Below, in pieces: positions 24,472 through 32,120 of a DNA stretch of 32,120 nucleotides. A model generated the notes under the pieces. That model saw nothing but the letters and a program-made list of their open reading frames with translations. It did no database searches and was not told the origin of the DNA. This DNA is from Deltaproteobacteria bacterium (GTDB taxonomy: Bacteria; Myxococcota_A; UBA796; GCA-2862545). Each line of letters begins with the position of its first letter. Position 1 is the stretch's first letter. Where the stretch lies: assembly GCA_006226595.1 (NCBI GenBank), contig SBGP01000028.1, forward strand, positions 1 to 32,120. The letters are read 5' to 3'. Both the position numbers and the translations under genes were made by a program.

Positions 24472-24500
24472 CTGGTATTGGAGGCCCCGAATCGGGTCAA
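24472..24500 (-). promoter_or_regulatory. Promoter candidate with palindrome upstream of the protease gene
   Basis: On the minus strand TTGACC (24495-24500) is followed after 17 bases by TACCAG (24472-24477), a good -35 with a poor -10. Directly upstream is an AT-rich tract with AAAATTTT, the kind of sequence that acts as an UP element. The palindrome CCCGA-A-TCGGG (24486-24496) overlaps the -35 and spacer, where a repressor could bind. Confidence 0.4.
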
Positions 24501-24519
24501 TAGGAAAATTTTCATCTAA

Positions 24520-25008
24520 CTAGTGTTCGCTTTGCAGAAGCAGCGCCAGCCACAGCTCGGCGACCTGGGAACCGCCCGTCATCGCGATCGTGAGCGTGCC
24601 GGGAACGGTGACCACGGCGTAGGCGAGGCCGAACCACGGGCCCGCGAGGCACACCCCTGGCGCCGCGGCCACGCAGGCGGCGGCGAGCACGAACCACACG
24701 GCGTCGGTGCCGCTCGGTACCAACCACTCGAACTCCGGGTCCCGCCCCTCGCGGGACAGTCGCAGGCTCACCGGAATCAGCCACGCGAGCATGCCGAAGG
24801 TCAGCGCCACGGGTGCCACGAGCAGGCCCAGGAACGCGGCGACCGCGGCGGTGGGGGCGTCGGCGACGAGCAGTCCGACCACCGCTCCGCTCGCGGCACT
24901 CGCGAGCGCCGTGGCCACGTAGGTCACTGCGACGACCGCGAGCCTCGCGATGCCGAAGATCAGCGTCGGGAGCAGGCGGAGGGCGCCGCCGAGCACGCGC
25001 GTGATCAC
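24520..25008 (-). CDS. Small integral membrane protein
   Basis: This encodes 162 residues, mostly hydrophobic, with about four transmembrane helices (around residues 10-30, 35-60, 60-80 and 105-150). Charged residues are few and lie in one loop (LRLSREGRDPEFEW). I recognise no family. The start is uncertain: GTG at 25008 is the first start codon in frame before the hydrophobic part, whereas the longer frame to 25209 would run into the divergent GcvT-like gene and adds a non-hydrophobic part unlike a real N-terminus. It ends at TAG 24520, about 20 bases before the protease promoter candidate. Confidence 0.6.
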   Translation of the reverse strand: MITRVLGGALRLLPTLIFGIARLAVVAVTYVATALASAASGAVVGLLVADAPTAAVAAFLGLLVAPVALTFGMLAWLIPVSLRLSREGRDPEFEWLVPSGTDAVWFVLAAACVAAAPGVCLAGPWFGLAYAVVTVPGTLTIAMTGGSQVAELWLALLLQSEH

Positions 25009-25035
25009 CGCGAGTTTCCAGACGAGTGTGCAGGC

Positions 25036-25065
25036 ATGACCACATGCTACTTCGGCGTGTACACT
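25036..25065 (+). promoter_or_regulatory. Weak promoter candidate for the GcvT-flavoprotein operon
   Basis: ATGACC (25036-25041) and TACACT (25060-25065) are 18 bases apart and each resembles the sigma-70 boxes at about four of six positions. Transcription would begin at or next to the GTG at 25073, implying a nearly leaderless mRNA if that start is right. Confidence 0.25.
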
Positions 25066-25072
25066 CCGCGCC

Positions 25073-26287
25073 GTGCCGAGCCCATCCCCACTCCATGACC
25101 GCACCGCACCGCTCGTGTCCTCCTTTCTGTGGAAGGACTGGGCCGGGTACGCGGCGGTGCGCCGGTATGACGCGTACTCGGAGCGAGAGTACTTCGCGAT
25201 CCGCACCACTGCGGCGCTTCAGGACTACTCGCCGCTCACGAAGTACGACCTGCGCGGGCCCGACGCCAAGCGGCTCGCCTCGCGCATCACCGTCCGCGAC
25301 GTCACGCGCCTCGGCACGGGGCGCATCGCGTACACGCTGATGTGCAACGAGAAGGGCTGGGTGCTCGACGACGGCACGGTCCAGGTGCTCGGCGACGACT
25401 GGGTGCGGCTGACGATGGCCGAGCGCTGGCTGCACTGGCTGCACGAGCACGCGCGTGGCTTCGACGTCACCATCACCGACGTCACCCGCGACCTCGCCAT
25501 CCTCTCGCTGCAGGGGCCCCGCGCGCGCGACATCCTCGACCCTGTCACGGGCTTCGACCTCGGCAAGATGCGCTTCTTCCGCATCCGCCAGACCACGGTG
25601 GCCGGCATCGCCTGCACGGTGGGACGCACCGGCTACACCGGCGACCTCGGCTTCGAGATCACCGTGGCCGCCGACCAGGCCGGTGCCGTGTGGGACGCCA
25701 TTATCGAAGAGGGCAAGCCGCATCAGCTCGAGCCCATCGGCCTCGACGCCCTCGACGTGAGCCGCATCGAGGCCGGGTACATGCTCCAGGGCTGCGACTA
25801 CCACTCGGCCCGCAGCGTGCTCACCGACGCCCGCAAGTCCACGCCCGACGAGCTCGCCATGGACTGGGCCGTGGACATGGACGACCGGGAGATCCCGTTC
25901 GTGGGCCAGCGAGCGGTGGCCAAGGAGCGCGCCGAGAAGCGCCAGCGCTGGGCCTTCGTCGGGCTCGTGTACGACGTGCCCTTTCTCGAGAAGCTCTACG
26001 ACTCCTACGGCATGCCCCCGCACTTCGCGCCCGAGGCCTGTCGCGACGCGGTGCCCGTGTACCAGGGCAACAAGCAGATCGGGCAGGCGACCAGTCACAC
26101 GTGGTCGCCCGTGCTCAAGCAACGCATCGCGCTCGCCAGCGTGCGGCCGAGCCTCGCCAAGCCGGGCACCCGGCTGCTCGCCGAGTACACGGTCGACTTC
26201 GACCGACGGAAGGTGCCGGTGACCGTGGTCGACAAGACCTTCTTCGCGCCGGAGCGCAAGACCTCGACCCCCGGGAGGGACGCATGA
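25073..26287 (+). CDS. GcvT-like aminomethyltransferase (folate-dependent)
   Basis: This encodes 404 residues of the GcvT/YgfZ/DmdA fold. Family marks are LTKYDLRGPDA (55-65), MCNEKGWVLDDG (90-101), where Asp100 fits the catalytic position that accepts the one-carbon unit onto tetrahydrofolate, LQGPRARDIL, GRTGYTGDLGFEI, and RIEAGYMLQGCDY. The length and opening region resemble stand-alone relatives of the C-terminal half of dimethylglycine and sarcosine dehydrogenases. No glycine cleavage gcvH or gcvP lies nearby. Instead it overlaps (ATGA) the first of two flavoprotein genes, suggesting folate-coupled oxidative demethylation of an amine, an inference. The start is a GTG at 25073 without an obvious ribosome site; an in-frame GTG 14 codons later is an alternative. 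Confidence 0.88.
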   Translation: MPSPSPLHDRTAPLVSSFLWKDWAGYAAVRRYDAYSEREYFAIRTTAALQDYSPLTKYDLRGPDAKRLASRITVRDVTRLGTGRIAYTLMCNEKGWVLDDGTVQVLGDDWVRLTMAERWLHWLHEHARGFDVTITDVTRDLAILSLQGPRARDILDPVTGFDLGKMRFFRIRQTTVAGIACTVGRTGYTGDLGFEITVAADQAGAVWDAIIEEGKPHQLEPIGLDALDVSRIEAGYMLQGCDYHSARSVLTDARKSTPDELAMDWAVDMDDREIPFVGQRAVAKERAEKRQRWAFVGLVYDVPFLEKLYDSYGMPPHFAPEACRDAVPVYQGNKQIGQATSHTWSPVLKQRIALASVRPSLAKPGTRLLAEYTVDFDRRKVPVTVVDKTFFAPERKTSTPGRDA

Positions 26288-27876
26288 GCCAGACCTGGGA
26301 CGCGATCGTCATCGGCGGAGGCCACAACGGCCTGTGCACCGCCGCCTACCTCGCGAAGGCGGGACGCAAGGTGCTCGTGCTCGAGCGTCGCCACATCGTG
26401 GGCGGGGCCGCGGTCTCGGAAGAGATCCACCCGGGCTTCACGTACACGGTGTGTTCCTACGTGGTCAGCCTGCTCAGGCCCTGGATCATCCGCGACCTCG
26501 AGCTCGCCAAGCACGGCCTGCACATCATCCCGCTCGAGGCGGCCTTCCTGCCGCTCCCGGATGGGCGCTCGCTGACCCGCTGGCCCGATCCCCACGCGAC
26601 CCGCGCCGAGATCGCCAAGTTCTCGACCAAGGACGCGGACCGCTACCCCGAGTTCGGCAAGGCCATGGGCGAGCTCGCCCGCTTCGCCAAGCTGATCATC
26701 GACAAGCCCGCGCCGGACCCGTCGACGTGGTCACCCCGCGAGCTGCTCGATCTGCTCGGGCTCTCCCGCAAGTTCCGCGACCTCGGCGACGACATGGCCG
26801 CGCTCCAGTTCAAGCTGGCCACCATGTCCGCCACCGACTTCCTCGACGAGTGGTTCGAGTCCGACGTGCTCAAGTCACCGATGAGCGTGTCGGGCATCAT
26901 CGGCACCATGCTCGGGGTGCGCTCGCCGGGCACCGCGTACGTGCTGCTGCACCACTACATGGGCGAGATCGACGGTGCGTCTCGCGCGTGGGGCTTCGCG
27001 AAGGGCGGCAACGGGGCGGTGAGCAATGCCATCGCCAGCGCCGCGAAGAGCTACGGGGCCGAGATCCGCTGCAATGCCGGCGTCGAGCGCATCCTCATCG
27101 AGAACGGCAAGGCCGTCGGTGTGGTCCTCTCCGGCAGCGGCGACGAGATCCGCGCGAAGACCGTGGTCTCGACCTGCGAGCCGCGGCTCACCTTCCTCGG
27201 CCTGGTCGGCGAGGCGCAGCTTCCCGACGAGTTCGCCGGGCAGATCAAGAACTACAAGTGCCGGGGCAGCTCGGGCAAGGTCAACTTCGCCCTCGATGCG
27301 TTCCCGAGCTTCGCCGCGCGTCCCGGCGATGGGCCCCACGTGCGGGGAGACGTCGCGATCTGCCCGTCCATCGACTACCTCGAGACCGCCTATGACCAGG
27401 CGAAGTACGGGGACTTCTCGGAGCGGCCCTTCCTCAACCTCGTGATTCCGAGCTTGCTCGACCCCGACATGGCGCCGCCCGGAAAGCACGTGATGAGCGC
27501 CTTCGTGCAGTACGCGCCGTACCACATCAAGGAAGGGCCCGAGCACTGGCCCGAGCGCCGCGAGGCCTTCGGAGATGCCGTCACCGACACCATCGCGGAG
27601 TACGTGCCCGGCTTCAAGGAGATGATCCTCCACCGGCAGGTGCTCACGCCCTGGGACCTCGAGCAGGAGTTCGGGCTCACCGAGGGCAATATCTTCCACG
27701 GCGAGCTGTCCGGCGATCAGCTGCTGTTCAACCGGCCTGCCGCAGGCTGGGCCCGCTACCGCACGCCGGTGCGCAACCTGTGGCTCGCCGGCTCCGGGGC
27801 ACATCCCGGCGGGGGCGTGATGGCGGCGCCCGGCGCGCTCGCGGCCATGCAGATGCTCTCGGAGCGCGCGGTATGA
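26284..27876 (+). CDS. FAD-dependent oxidoreductase, phytoene dehydrogenase/PYROXD2-like
   Basis: This encodes 530 residues. The N-terminal FAD-binding Rossmann motif is IVIGGGHNGLCTAAYLA (8-24) with an acidic ribose-binding Glu34 (LVLERR), followed by VGGAAVSEE. The C-terminal flavin signature is NLWLAGSGAHPGGGV near residue 505. The family is the broad NAD(P)/FAD-dependent amine-oxidase/phytoene-desaturase group whose PYROXD2-like branch has no agreed substrate. There is no carotenoid gene nearby (no phytoene synthase), so carotenoid desaturation is unlikely. The ATG overlaps the GcvT-like stop by ATGA, and the stop overlaps the next start the same way. Confidence 0.9.
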   Translation: MSQTWDAIVIGGGHNGLCTAAYLAKAGRKVLVLERRHIVGGAAVSEEIHPGFTYTVCSYVVSLLRPWIIRDLELAKHGLHIIPLEAAFLPLPDGRSLTRWPDPHATRAEIAKFSTKDADRYPEFGKAMGELARFAKLIIDKPAPDPSTWSPRELLDLLGLSRKFRDLGDDMAALQFKLATMSATDFLDEWFESDVLKSPMSVSGIIGTMLGVRSPGTAYVLLHHYMGEIDGASRAWGFAKGGNGAVSNAIASAAKSYGAEIRCNAGVERILIENGKAVGVVLSGSGDEIRAKTVVSTCEPRLTFLGLVGEAQLPDEFAGQIKNYKCRGSSGKVNFALDAFPSFAARPGDGPHVRGDVAICPSIDYLETAYDQAKYGDFSERPFLNLVIPSLLDPDMAPPGKHVMSAFVQYAPYHIKEGPEHWPERREAFGDAVTDTIAEYVPGFKEMILHRQVLTPWDLEQEFGLTEGNIFHGELSGDQLLFNRPAAGWARYRTPVRNLWLAGSGAHPGGGVMAAPGALAAMQMLSERAV

Positions 27877-29378
27877 GGGTCGTCATCGTCGGAGGAGGCG
27901 TCGACGGGCTCGTGGCGGCGATCCGCCTCAAGCGTGCTGGTCGCCTGGTCACCGTCCTCGAGCGTGCCGAGTTCTTCGGCGGCATCGCCGCCGGGCGCGA
28001 GTTCACGCCGGGCTACCGCCACATGGGGCTCACCCACGACGGTGCCGAGGTCCAGGACCAGGTGCTCAAGACCTTGGACCTGCACAAGGCCGGGGTCGCA
28101 CTTCAGCCGCCGAAGCCGCTGTTCGTGGGCGAGAAGGGCGGTCGCGGCCTCGTGCTCGCGGAGCAGGGCCAGGAGCTCGGCGAGCGCTTCCCCGAGGCGG
28201 TGAAGGGCCTGGCGCGCTGGGAGCTGTTCCTCGACATCGTGAAGCCCGCGGTGCGCATGGTGCTCAAGGAGGAGGCTCCGGACGTGCGCCAGGAGGCCTC
28301 GCTCATCCCGCTCCTCAAGAAGGCGTGGATGCTGCGCGGCATCGGCGAGGACCACCTTCTCGAGCTGATGCGCGTGGTCCCGCTGTGCGTGGATGACTGG
28401 ATGGCCGAGTATGTGGACGACCCGCTCGTCCGGGCCGCCGTGAGCTGGCCGGCGCTGGTCGGTGCGTGGATGGGGCCGCTGTCGCCGTACTCGGCGACCA
28501 ACCTGCTCTTCGACGCCTCCAGTCACGAGTACGAGGTCGCCGGCGGACCGGCGGCGTTCGTCGATGTGCTTGTCGACCTGTGCGCGAAGGAGGGGGTGAG
28601 CCTGCGTCCGGCCACCGAGGTCACGGGGCTTCAGTTCACCGCTGACGCCGTCACCGGCGCCATCCTCGCCGACGGGGAGGTGGTGAAGGGCACGGTGCTG
28701 TGGGCCGCGGCGCCTTCCGCGCTGCTCGACGTGGTGCCCGCCTGGCAGCTACCTGCCCGCATGGCCCGCGAGCTGACGAACATCCGCGTGCGTGGGTCGG
28801 TCGCCAAGTTCCACCTGGCCCTGTCGAAGCCGCTGGCGGTGGCCGCGCGCGATGGCGAGGTGTTCGACCGGCTGCTGCTCGGTGCCGAGCATCCCCTCGA
28901 TCTCGAGCGCGCCTTCGACGACGTGAAGCACCGCCGCCTGCCCCGCAAGCCGTGGCTCGACGTGCGCGTGCTCCGTGGCGCGTTCGCGCCCGAGGGCCAC
29001 TGCGTCGCCTCGGTGATGGTGCACTGCGCCGCCTACGACCTCGACGGAGGCTGGACCCAGGAGGCGCGCGACACGCTGACCCAGCGGGTACTCGACGAGC
29101 TCGAGGCCCACTGCCCGGGCGTTCGCGACAGCCTCGTCCACTGCGAGCTGCTCGCGCCCAGTGACCTGGAAGAGGTCTACGGACTCCCCGGAGGGCACCT
29201 GTTCCACGGCGAGCGGATGGTCGACCAGCTGTACTTCATGCGTCCGTCGATGAACCTGTCGCGGCACAGCAGCGAGGTCCCTGGCCTGTACTTCGGGTCG
29301 ATGGGCACGCACCCGGGTGGCGGCGTCACCGGCGCGCCCGGGCTGATGGCGGCGGAGCGGGTCATCGTCGCGACCTGA
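27873..29378 (+). CDS. Second FAD-dependent oxidoreductase, phytoene dehydrogenase/PYROXD2-like
   Basis: This encodes 501 residues and is a distant paralogue of the gene before it. The FAD motif is VIVGGGVDGLVAA (4-16), with Glu30 at the end of strand 2 (TVLERAEFFGG). The C-terminal flavin motif is LYFGSMGTHPGGGVTGAPG. The segments LFHGERMVDQLYFMRP and HPGGGVTGAPGLMAAERV align by eye with IFHGELSGDQLLFNRP and HPGGGVMAAPGALAAMQM of the first copy, so the pair arose by duplication. Two such enzymes side by side suggest a heterodimer or two successive oxidations. The ATG at 27873 overlaps the upstream stop by ATGA. Confidence 0.9.
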   Translation: MRVVIVGGGVDGLVAAIRLKRAGRLVTVLERAEFFGGIAAGREFTPGYRHMGLTHDGAEVQDQVLKTLDLHKAGVALQPPKPLFVGEKGGRGLVLAEQGQELGERFPEAVKGLARWELFLDIVKPAVRMVLKEEAPDVRQEASLIPLLKKAWMLRGIGEDHLLELMRVVPLCVDDWMAEYVDDPLVRAAVSWPALVGAWMGPLSPYSATNLLFDASSHEYEVAGGPAAFVDVLVDLCAKEGVSLRPATEVTGLQFTADAVTGAILADGEVVKGTVLWAAAPSALLDVVPAWQLPARMARELTNIRVRGSVAKFHLALSKPLAVAARDGEVFDRLLLGAEHPLDLERAFDDVKHRRLPRKPWLDVRVLRGAFAPEGHCVASVMVHCAAYDLDGGWTQEARDTLTQRVLDELEAHCPGVRDSLVHCELLAPSDLEEVYGLPGGHLFHGERMVDQLYFMRPSMNLSRHSSEVPGLYFGSMGTHPGGGVTGAPGLMAAERVIVAT

Positions 29379-29384
29379 GTCGCG
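29369..29384. terminator. Short hairpin at a convergent gene end
   Basis: CGCGAC (29369-29374) and GTCGCG (29379-29384) form a 6-bp stem with a 4-base loop that includes the flavoprotein stop codon. It ends directly at the stop codon of the facing lipoprotein gene. Without a T-run, a shared terminator role is only possible. Confidence 0.4.
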
Positions 29385-30104
29385 TCAGGGGCAGAGCCAG
29401 GCGCACTCCTGCAGGAACGGTTCCTGCATGGCCTTGGGGTCCTCGCACAGCTGGAGCATGTCCGACTCCGGTGGGCACGCCTGGTCCCATTCGTCGAGGC
29501 TGCCGTCGCAGTTCCAGTCGCGCACATAGCTCCAGTACTCGCCCACATAGAGGTCGACGGGCTCGCCGGGCACGGGGAACATCTCGGTGTCGGTCGGCGG
29601 CTTCGGCGCGCACACGTCGGCGGCGAGCCACACGGTCTGGAAGCCCTGTTCGAAGCCCATCTCCCAGGAAGCGTCTTCGGCGTAGAGGATGGCGAGCTCG
29701 AAGGCGCCTCCGGCGAGGGGCTCGCTGGCTTCGTCCCAGCGCTCGTTGCCGTTGAAGTCGAGGTACAGCATCGGCATGCCCACGGCGACGCGCGTCTGGG
29801 CCCACGGCGACTCGAAGCGCACCTCCTCGGGCGGCGGTGCGTGCAGCGCGAGCTCGTAGCGCGCCGGGAACTCGGTCTCGACGACCACCGCCTGCTCGGT
29901 GTTCGCCTGCCCGTCCGCGCCGGCCCAGAACACGGCCACGCGCAGCGGGTCGTCGGGCCACGCCGCCGCGGGGTCGCCCGGGTCGACGAAGACGCTGCCC
30001 CGCACCTCGTGCAGGACGTCGCCGGGCCACCCTCCGCTGGCGAGGCCACCGCAGCCCCCGAGGAGCACGGCGCTAGCGATACAGGCTGAGATCGAGCGCT
30101 GCAT
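29385..30104 (-). CDS. Lipoprotein, cysteine-containing, unknown function
   Basis: This encodes 239 residues with a lipoprotein signal (lipobox LGGC, Cys18). The mature part is predicted mostly beta with several cysteines in its last 80 residues (DVCAPK, DWNCDGS, DQACPP, LQLCED, QECAWLCP). Two calcium-loop-like stretches, DFNGNERWDE and DWNCDGSLDEWD, resemble those of other exported myxobacterial-type proteins. No family is recognised. The ATG at 30104 lies inside the end of the caspase gene, overlapping by 32 bases in another frame, which suggests translational coupling to it. Confidence 0.75.
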   Translation of the reverse strand: MQRSISACIASAVLLGGCGGLASGGWPGDVLHEVRGSVFVDPGDPAAAWPDDPLRVAVFWAGADGQANTEQAVVVETEFPARYELALHAPPPEEVRFESPWAQTRVAVGMPMLYLDFNGNERWDEASEPLAGGAFELAILYAEDASWEMGFEQGFQTVWLAADVCAPKPPTDTEMFPVPGEPVDLYVGEYWSYVRDWNCDGSLDEWDQACPPESDMLQLCEDPKAMQEPFLQECAWLCP

Positions 30105-31599
30105 GCGGGGTCACCTGGGTGGTGGGGTTGTCGTCGACGCGCAGCCACGAGAAGGCGGCGCCGGCTTCGAGGCCGATGGCGACCCGTCCGCCGAGAGCGA
30201 GCTCGGTGCGCAAGCCGGTGCCCGTGTGGGGTACGAGCGCGTGCTTGGGCGAGGCCTCGCCGTAGGTGTCGAACACCTGGCGAACGCCGTCCACGCCGGC
30301 GGAGAGGCCGGGTCCAGCGGCGAGCGGGCCGATGTCGAACAGGTGGAATGCGGCGGCCTGGAGCCCGAACAGCTGCTGGGTCATCACGAGGTCGCCGTTG
30401 TCGTGCACGTGGATGCCGTAGCGGACCCGCGGGAACACCACCGCCGCCGGCGTGTCCACGCGCATGCCGAGTACGCCGAGACCGCCGAGACCGATGCCGG
30501 GGACGACCTCGCCGAGCACACCGCCGCCGACCACGAGGCCGGTCGCGCGCCGCTCCGAGGACAGGCCCTTGCGCACGACGTAGCCCTGCGGGAGCGCCTC
30601 GAGCTCTGCGGCGTGGATCTGCACGACCTCGGTGGCATCGAGGGCGACCTCGCCCTCGCGGACCTCGGTGCCGGCCCGGTAGCGCACGGTGTAGCGACCG
30701 GCGGGCAGTGCGAGTCGGGCGCCCGCGTCGACCCTAACCTCGGCGACGAGCTCGCCCCGGGGGCCGAGGATCACGTACTCGCCGGTCTCCGCGAGCTCGA
30801 GTACGCCGCCGCGCTCGGGGCGCACGCGGGTGAGCACCAGGTCCTCCTTGCCCGCGAGGTCGAAGCGGTAGGTCGGGTGCTGGAGGAACGGCGCCTTCGA
30901 GGTCGTGCGAATCGTCTGGCTGTAGCCGTAGTGGTACGCCTCGTTCAGCGTGATGTCGCCCTCGCCGGAGAGGTCGGCGGCACCGAGCAGCCCGGCGACG
31001 AAGTGGTGCGTGAACACGCCGCCTTCGAGGCGGTCGCTCTCCTGGGCATCCTCGCCGGACGACGAGGAGGTGATGATCGCGGTGCCGCGGCTCGACAGCT
31101 CGTCCGCGAGCTGCAGGTCGAAGGGCTGGGCCGGAGCGGCACCCTTGACCCGTGTGAGCTCGCCGGAGCGGCAGGCGTCGACGACGAGCACGCGCAGGTC
31201 GGCGCCGAGACCGTCGAGATCGCGCTGGAGTCCGGACAGCGACAGCTCCGAGCGTCCGAGGTGCAGCGAGGTCGAGTCGCCATGCCCCGAGTAGTAGAAG
31301 AAGACCATGACCTCGTCGGCCCGCCCGGCGGCGCGGTCCGCGGTGATGCGGTCGCGCAGGCGTCCGAGGGCGTCCCCCACGCGGTCCGCCGAGGGCCCGC
31401 GCAGCAGCACCGCGTCTTCCTCGAGTACGCCGCCGGCTCGGGTGATCACGTCCATCATCCGCTCGGCATCGGCCTCGGCGTACAGCAGCGGACCGTCGGT
31501 CGGCGCGCCCTGGTTCGCCCCGATCACGAGCGCGTAGCGCCGTGCCCCAGCCTCGGCGGTGGTGCTCGCGAGCAGCAGGGCCAGGGGAAGCCACCTCAC
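30073..31599 (-). CDS. Exported caspase-like (peptidase C14) protein with C-terminal beta domain
   Basis: This encodes 508 residues with a signal peptide (1-17, MRWLPLALLLASTTAEA). The p20-like caspase domain (about 20-260) opens with YALVIGANQG and has the catalytic dyad: His106 in FFYYSGHGD and Cys143 in VVDACRSG. After it, a beta-rich region holds a PEGA-like surface element (ARLALPAGRYTVRYR, near 375-390) and then about 150 residues of alternating strands ending in LDLSLYR, which could form an outer-membrane or beta-sandwich domain. Caspase-like proteases cleave after basic or acidic residues in other systems; the target here is unknown. The GTG at 31599 overlaps the upstream stop by GTGA, so it is coupled to the DUF4384-like gene. 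Confidence 0.88.
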   Translation of the reverse strand: MRWLPLALLLASTTAEAGARRYALVIGANQGAPTDGPLLYAEADAERMMDVITRAGGVLEEDAVLLRGPSADRVGDALGRLRDRITADRAAGRADEVMVFFYYSGHGDSTSLHLGRSELSLSGLQRDLDGLGADLRVLVVDACRSGELTRVKGAAPAQPFDLQLADELSSRGTAIITSSSSGEDAQESDRLEGGVFTHHFVAGLLGAADLSGEGDITLNEAYHYGYSQTIRTTSKAPFLQHPTYRFDLAGKEDLVLTRVRPERGGVLELAETGEYVILGPRGELVAEVRVDAGARLALPAGRYTVRYRAGTEVREGEVALDATEVVQIHAAELEALPQGYVVRKGLSSERRATGLVVGGGVLGEVVPGIGLGGLGVLGMRVDTPAAVVFPRVRYGIHVHDNGDLVMTQQLFGLQAAAFHLFDIGPLAAGPGLSAGVDGVRQVFDTYGEASPKHALVPHTGTGLRTELALGGRVAIGLEAGAAFSWLRVDDNPTTQVTPHAALDLSLYR

Positions 31600-32117
31600 G
31601 GCAGGTCCTTGTCGAGGCGTCGCTCGACCTGCTCGCAGCCATCGATCAGCGAGGGCAGGGGGCGAGCACCGCCCGCCTCGCGCAGCGCGTGCTCCACGGT
31701 GGCCCACGCGACCGGCTCGTCGCAGAGCAGGGCGACGATGTGCTCGCTTCCCGGGGTGGCGTCGATCTGCACCGCATCCTCGATGGCTACGAAGTCGCGG
31801 CTCGCGTCGACCGGGCGCGCTTCGGGTGGACCGAGTTGAGGAAAGCACAGATAGGGGGCGTTCGCTGCGTCGATTCCGGCAATGATCAGGTGACCGGCGT
31901 CGCGGGTCTGCACCGAGAAGCCGACGCGGTCTCCGGCGTGCACCGCCTCCCCGGGCTCGGCGAGGCGGGAGCCCTCGCCGTCGTGCACGTGAAGACGCAG
32001 ATCGATGCCGGGCCCCTTGCTGCGGAAGGCGTCGGGACGCGCCGGGTCGGGGAGCTGCGCGGTCGGTACGAAGAGCCACGCGGCGGCGGCGGCGAGCACG
32101 GCGACGACCAGCCACAT
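31596..32117 (-). CDS. DUF4384-like protein with an N-terminal membrane anchor (may be partial)
   Basis: This encodes 173 residues in the window. Residues 1-18 (MWLVVAVLAAAAAWLFVP) are a membrane helix. The rest resembles the DUF4384 domain: AGDRVGFSVQTRDAGHLIIAG, then a short loop and FPQLGPPEA, then strands ending EHIVALLCDEP. DUF4384 proteins often sit beside caspase-like proteases, as here, and may carry an upstream zinc-finger or anti-sigma part. The frame is open to the window edge, so the ATG at 32117 may be internal and the protein longer. Its stop overlaps the caspase start (GTGA). Membrane topology with the domain outside the cytoplasm is inferred from the adjacent exported caspase. 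Confidence 0.7.
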   Translation of the reverse strand: MWLVVAVLAAAAAWLFVPTAQLPDPARPDAFRSKGPGIDLRLHVHDGEGSRLAEPGEAVHAGDRVGFSVQTRDAGHLIIAGIDAANAPYLCFPQLGPPEARPVDASRDFVAIEDAVQIDATPGSEHIVALLCDEPVAWATVEHALREAGGARPLPSLIDGCEQVERRLDKDLP

Positions 32118-32120
32118 CGG

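Noticed and set aside
25008-25073. Glycine riboswitch ahead of the GcvT-like gene
   Set aside because: Only 64 bases separate the divergent starts and no paired aptamer elements are visible, so there is no room for one.
26284-29378. Carotenoid biosynthesis operon
   Set aside because: The flavoproteins resemble phytoene desaturases only at family level; no phytoene synthase or cyclase is near and the partner is a GcvT-like protein.

Overview
The window is chromosomal DNA of a very GC-rich bacterium and is densely coded on both strands. A C-terminal tail of the MYXO-CTERM type (two cysteines, a hydrophobic stretch, then an arginine run) on the protein at 16713-17633 points to Myxococcota or a close, possibly uncultured, relative. 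Other traits fit that assignment: many lipoproteins, large signalling ATPases and kinases, a caspase-like protein, and GTG/TTG starts. The taxonomic call is an inference from one protein tail plus general gene content. I see no rRNA, tRNA, CRISPR array, insertion sequence or phage gene. No gene-free stretch exceeds 300 bp; the longest are about 100-170 bp.

Left part (1-8405). A pyruvate dehydrogenase operon on the minus strand (pdhA, pdhB, start of the lipoyl E2) has its reading frames nearly touching. Next come a small SAM methyltransferase, a tail-anchored protein of unknown function and an exported protein of unknown family. That last gene is divergent from a secreted endonuclease/exonuclease/phosphatase-family enzyme, and their start codons share a base. 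A large pentapeptide-repeat protein and a divergent lipoprotein close this part.

Middle part (8422-22350). Nine genes run in one direction on the minus strand over about 14 kb, with gaps of 77 bp or less and several 4-8 bp overlaps. In transcription order they encode: a GNAT-nitrilase fusion; a STAND ATPase-TPR-Ser/Thr kinase fusion; a MYXO-CTERM SGNH hydrolase; a GNAT acetyltransferase; a NACHT ATPase fused to an FGE/sulfatase-modifying-factor domain; an alpha/beta hydrolase; a hybrid histidine kinase (PAS-HisKA-HATPase-REC-HPt) with altered active-site residues; a helical-repeat protein; and a transglutaminase-like protein that seems to lack its catalytic cysteine. An extended -10 promoter candidate lies at the upstream end and a 9-bp-stem hairpin at the downstream end. 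This array is the best candidate here for an undescribed multi-component signalling system, but joint function is inference from layout only.

Right part (22502-32117). A 58-residue protein preceded by alternative hairpins is followed by a secreted C10 (streptopain-like) protease with two copies of an unnamed C-terminal domain, then a small membrane protein. A plus-strand three-gene operon follows, each gene overlapping the next by ATGA: a GcvT-like folate-dependent aminomethyltransferase and two phytoene-dehydrogenase/PYROXD2-like flavoproteins. This suggests a split version of a folate-coupled amine demethylase. The window ends with a minus-strand set: a DUF4384-like membrane-anchored protein, an exported caspase-like protein and a lipoprotein.
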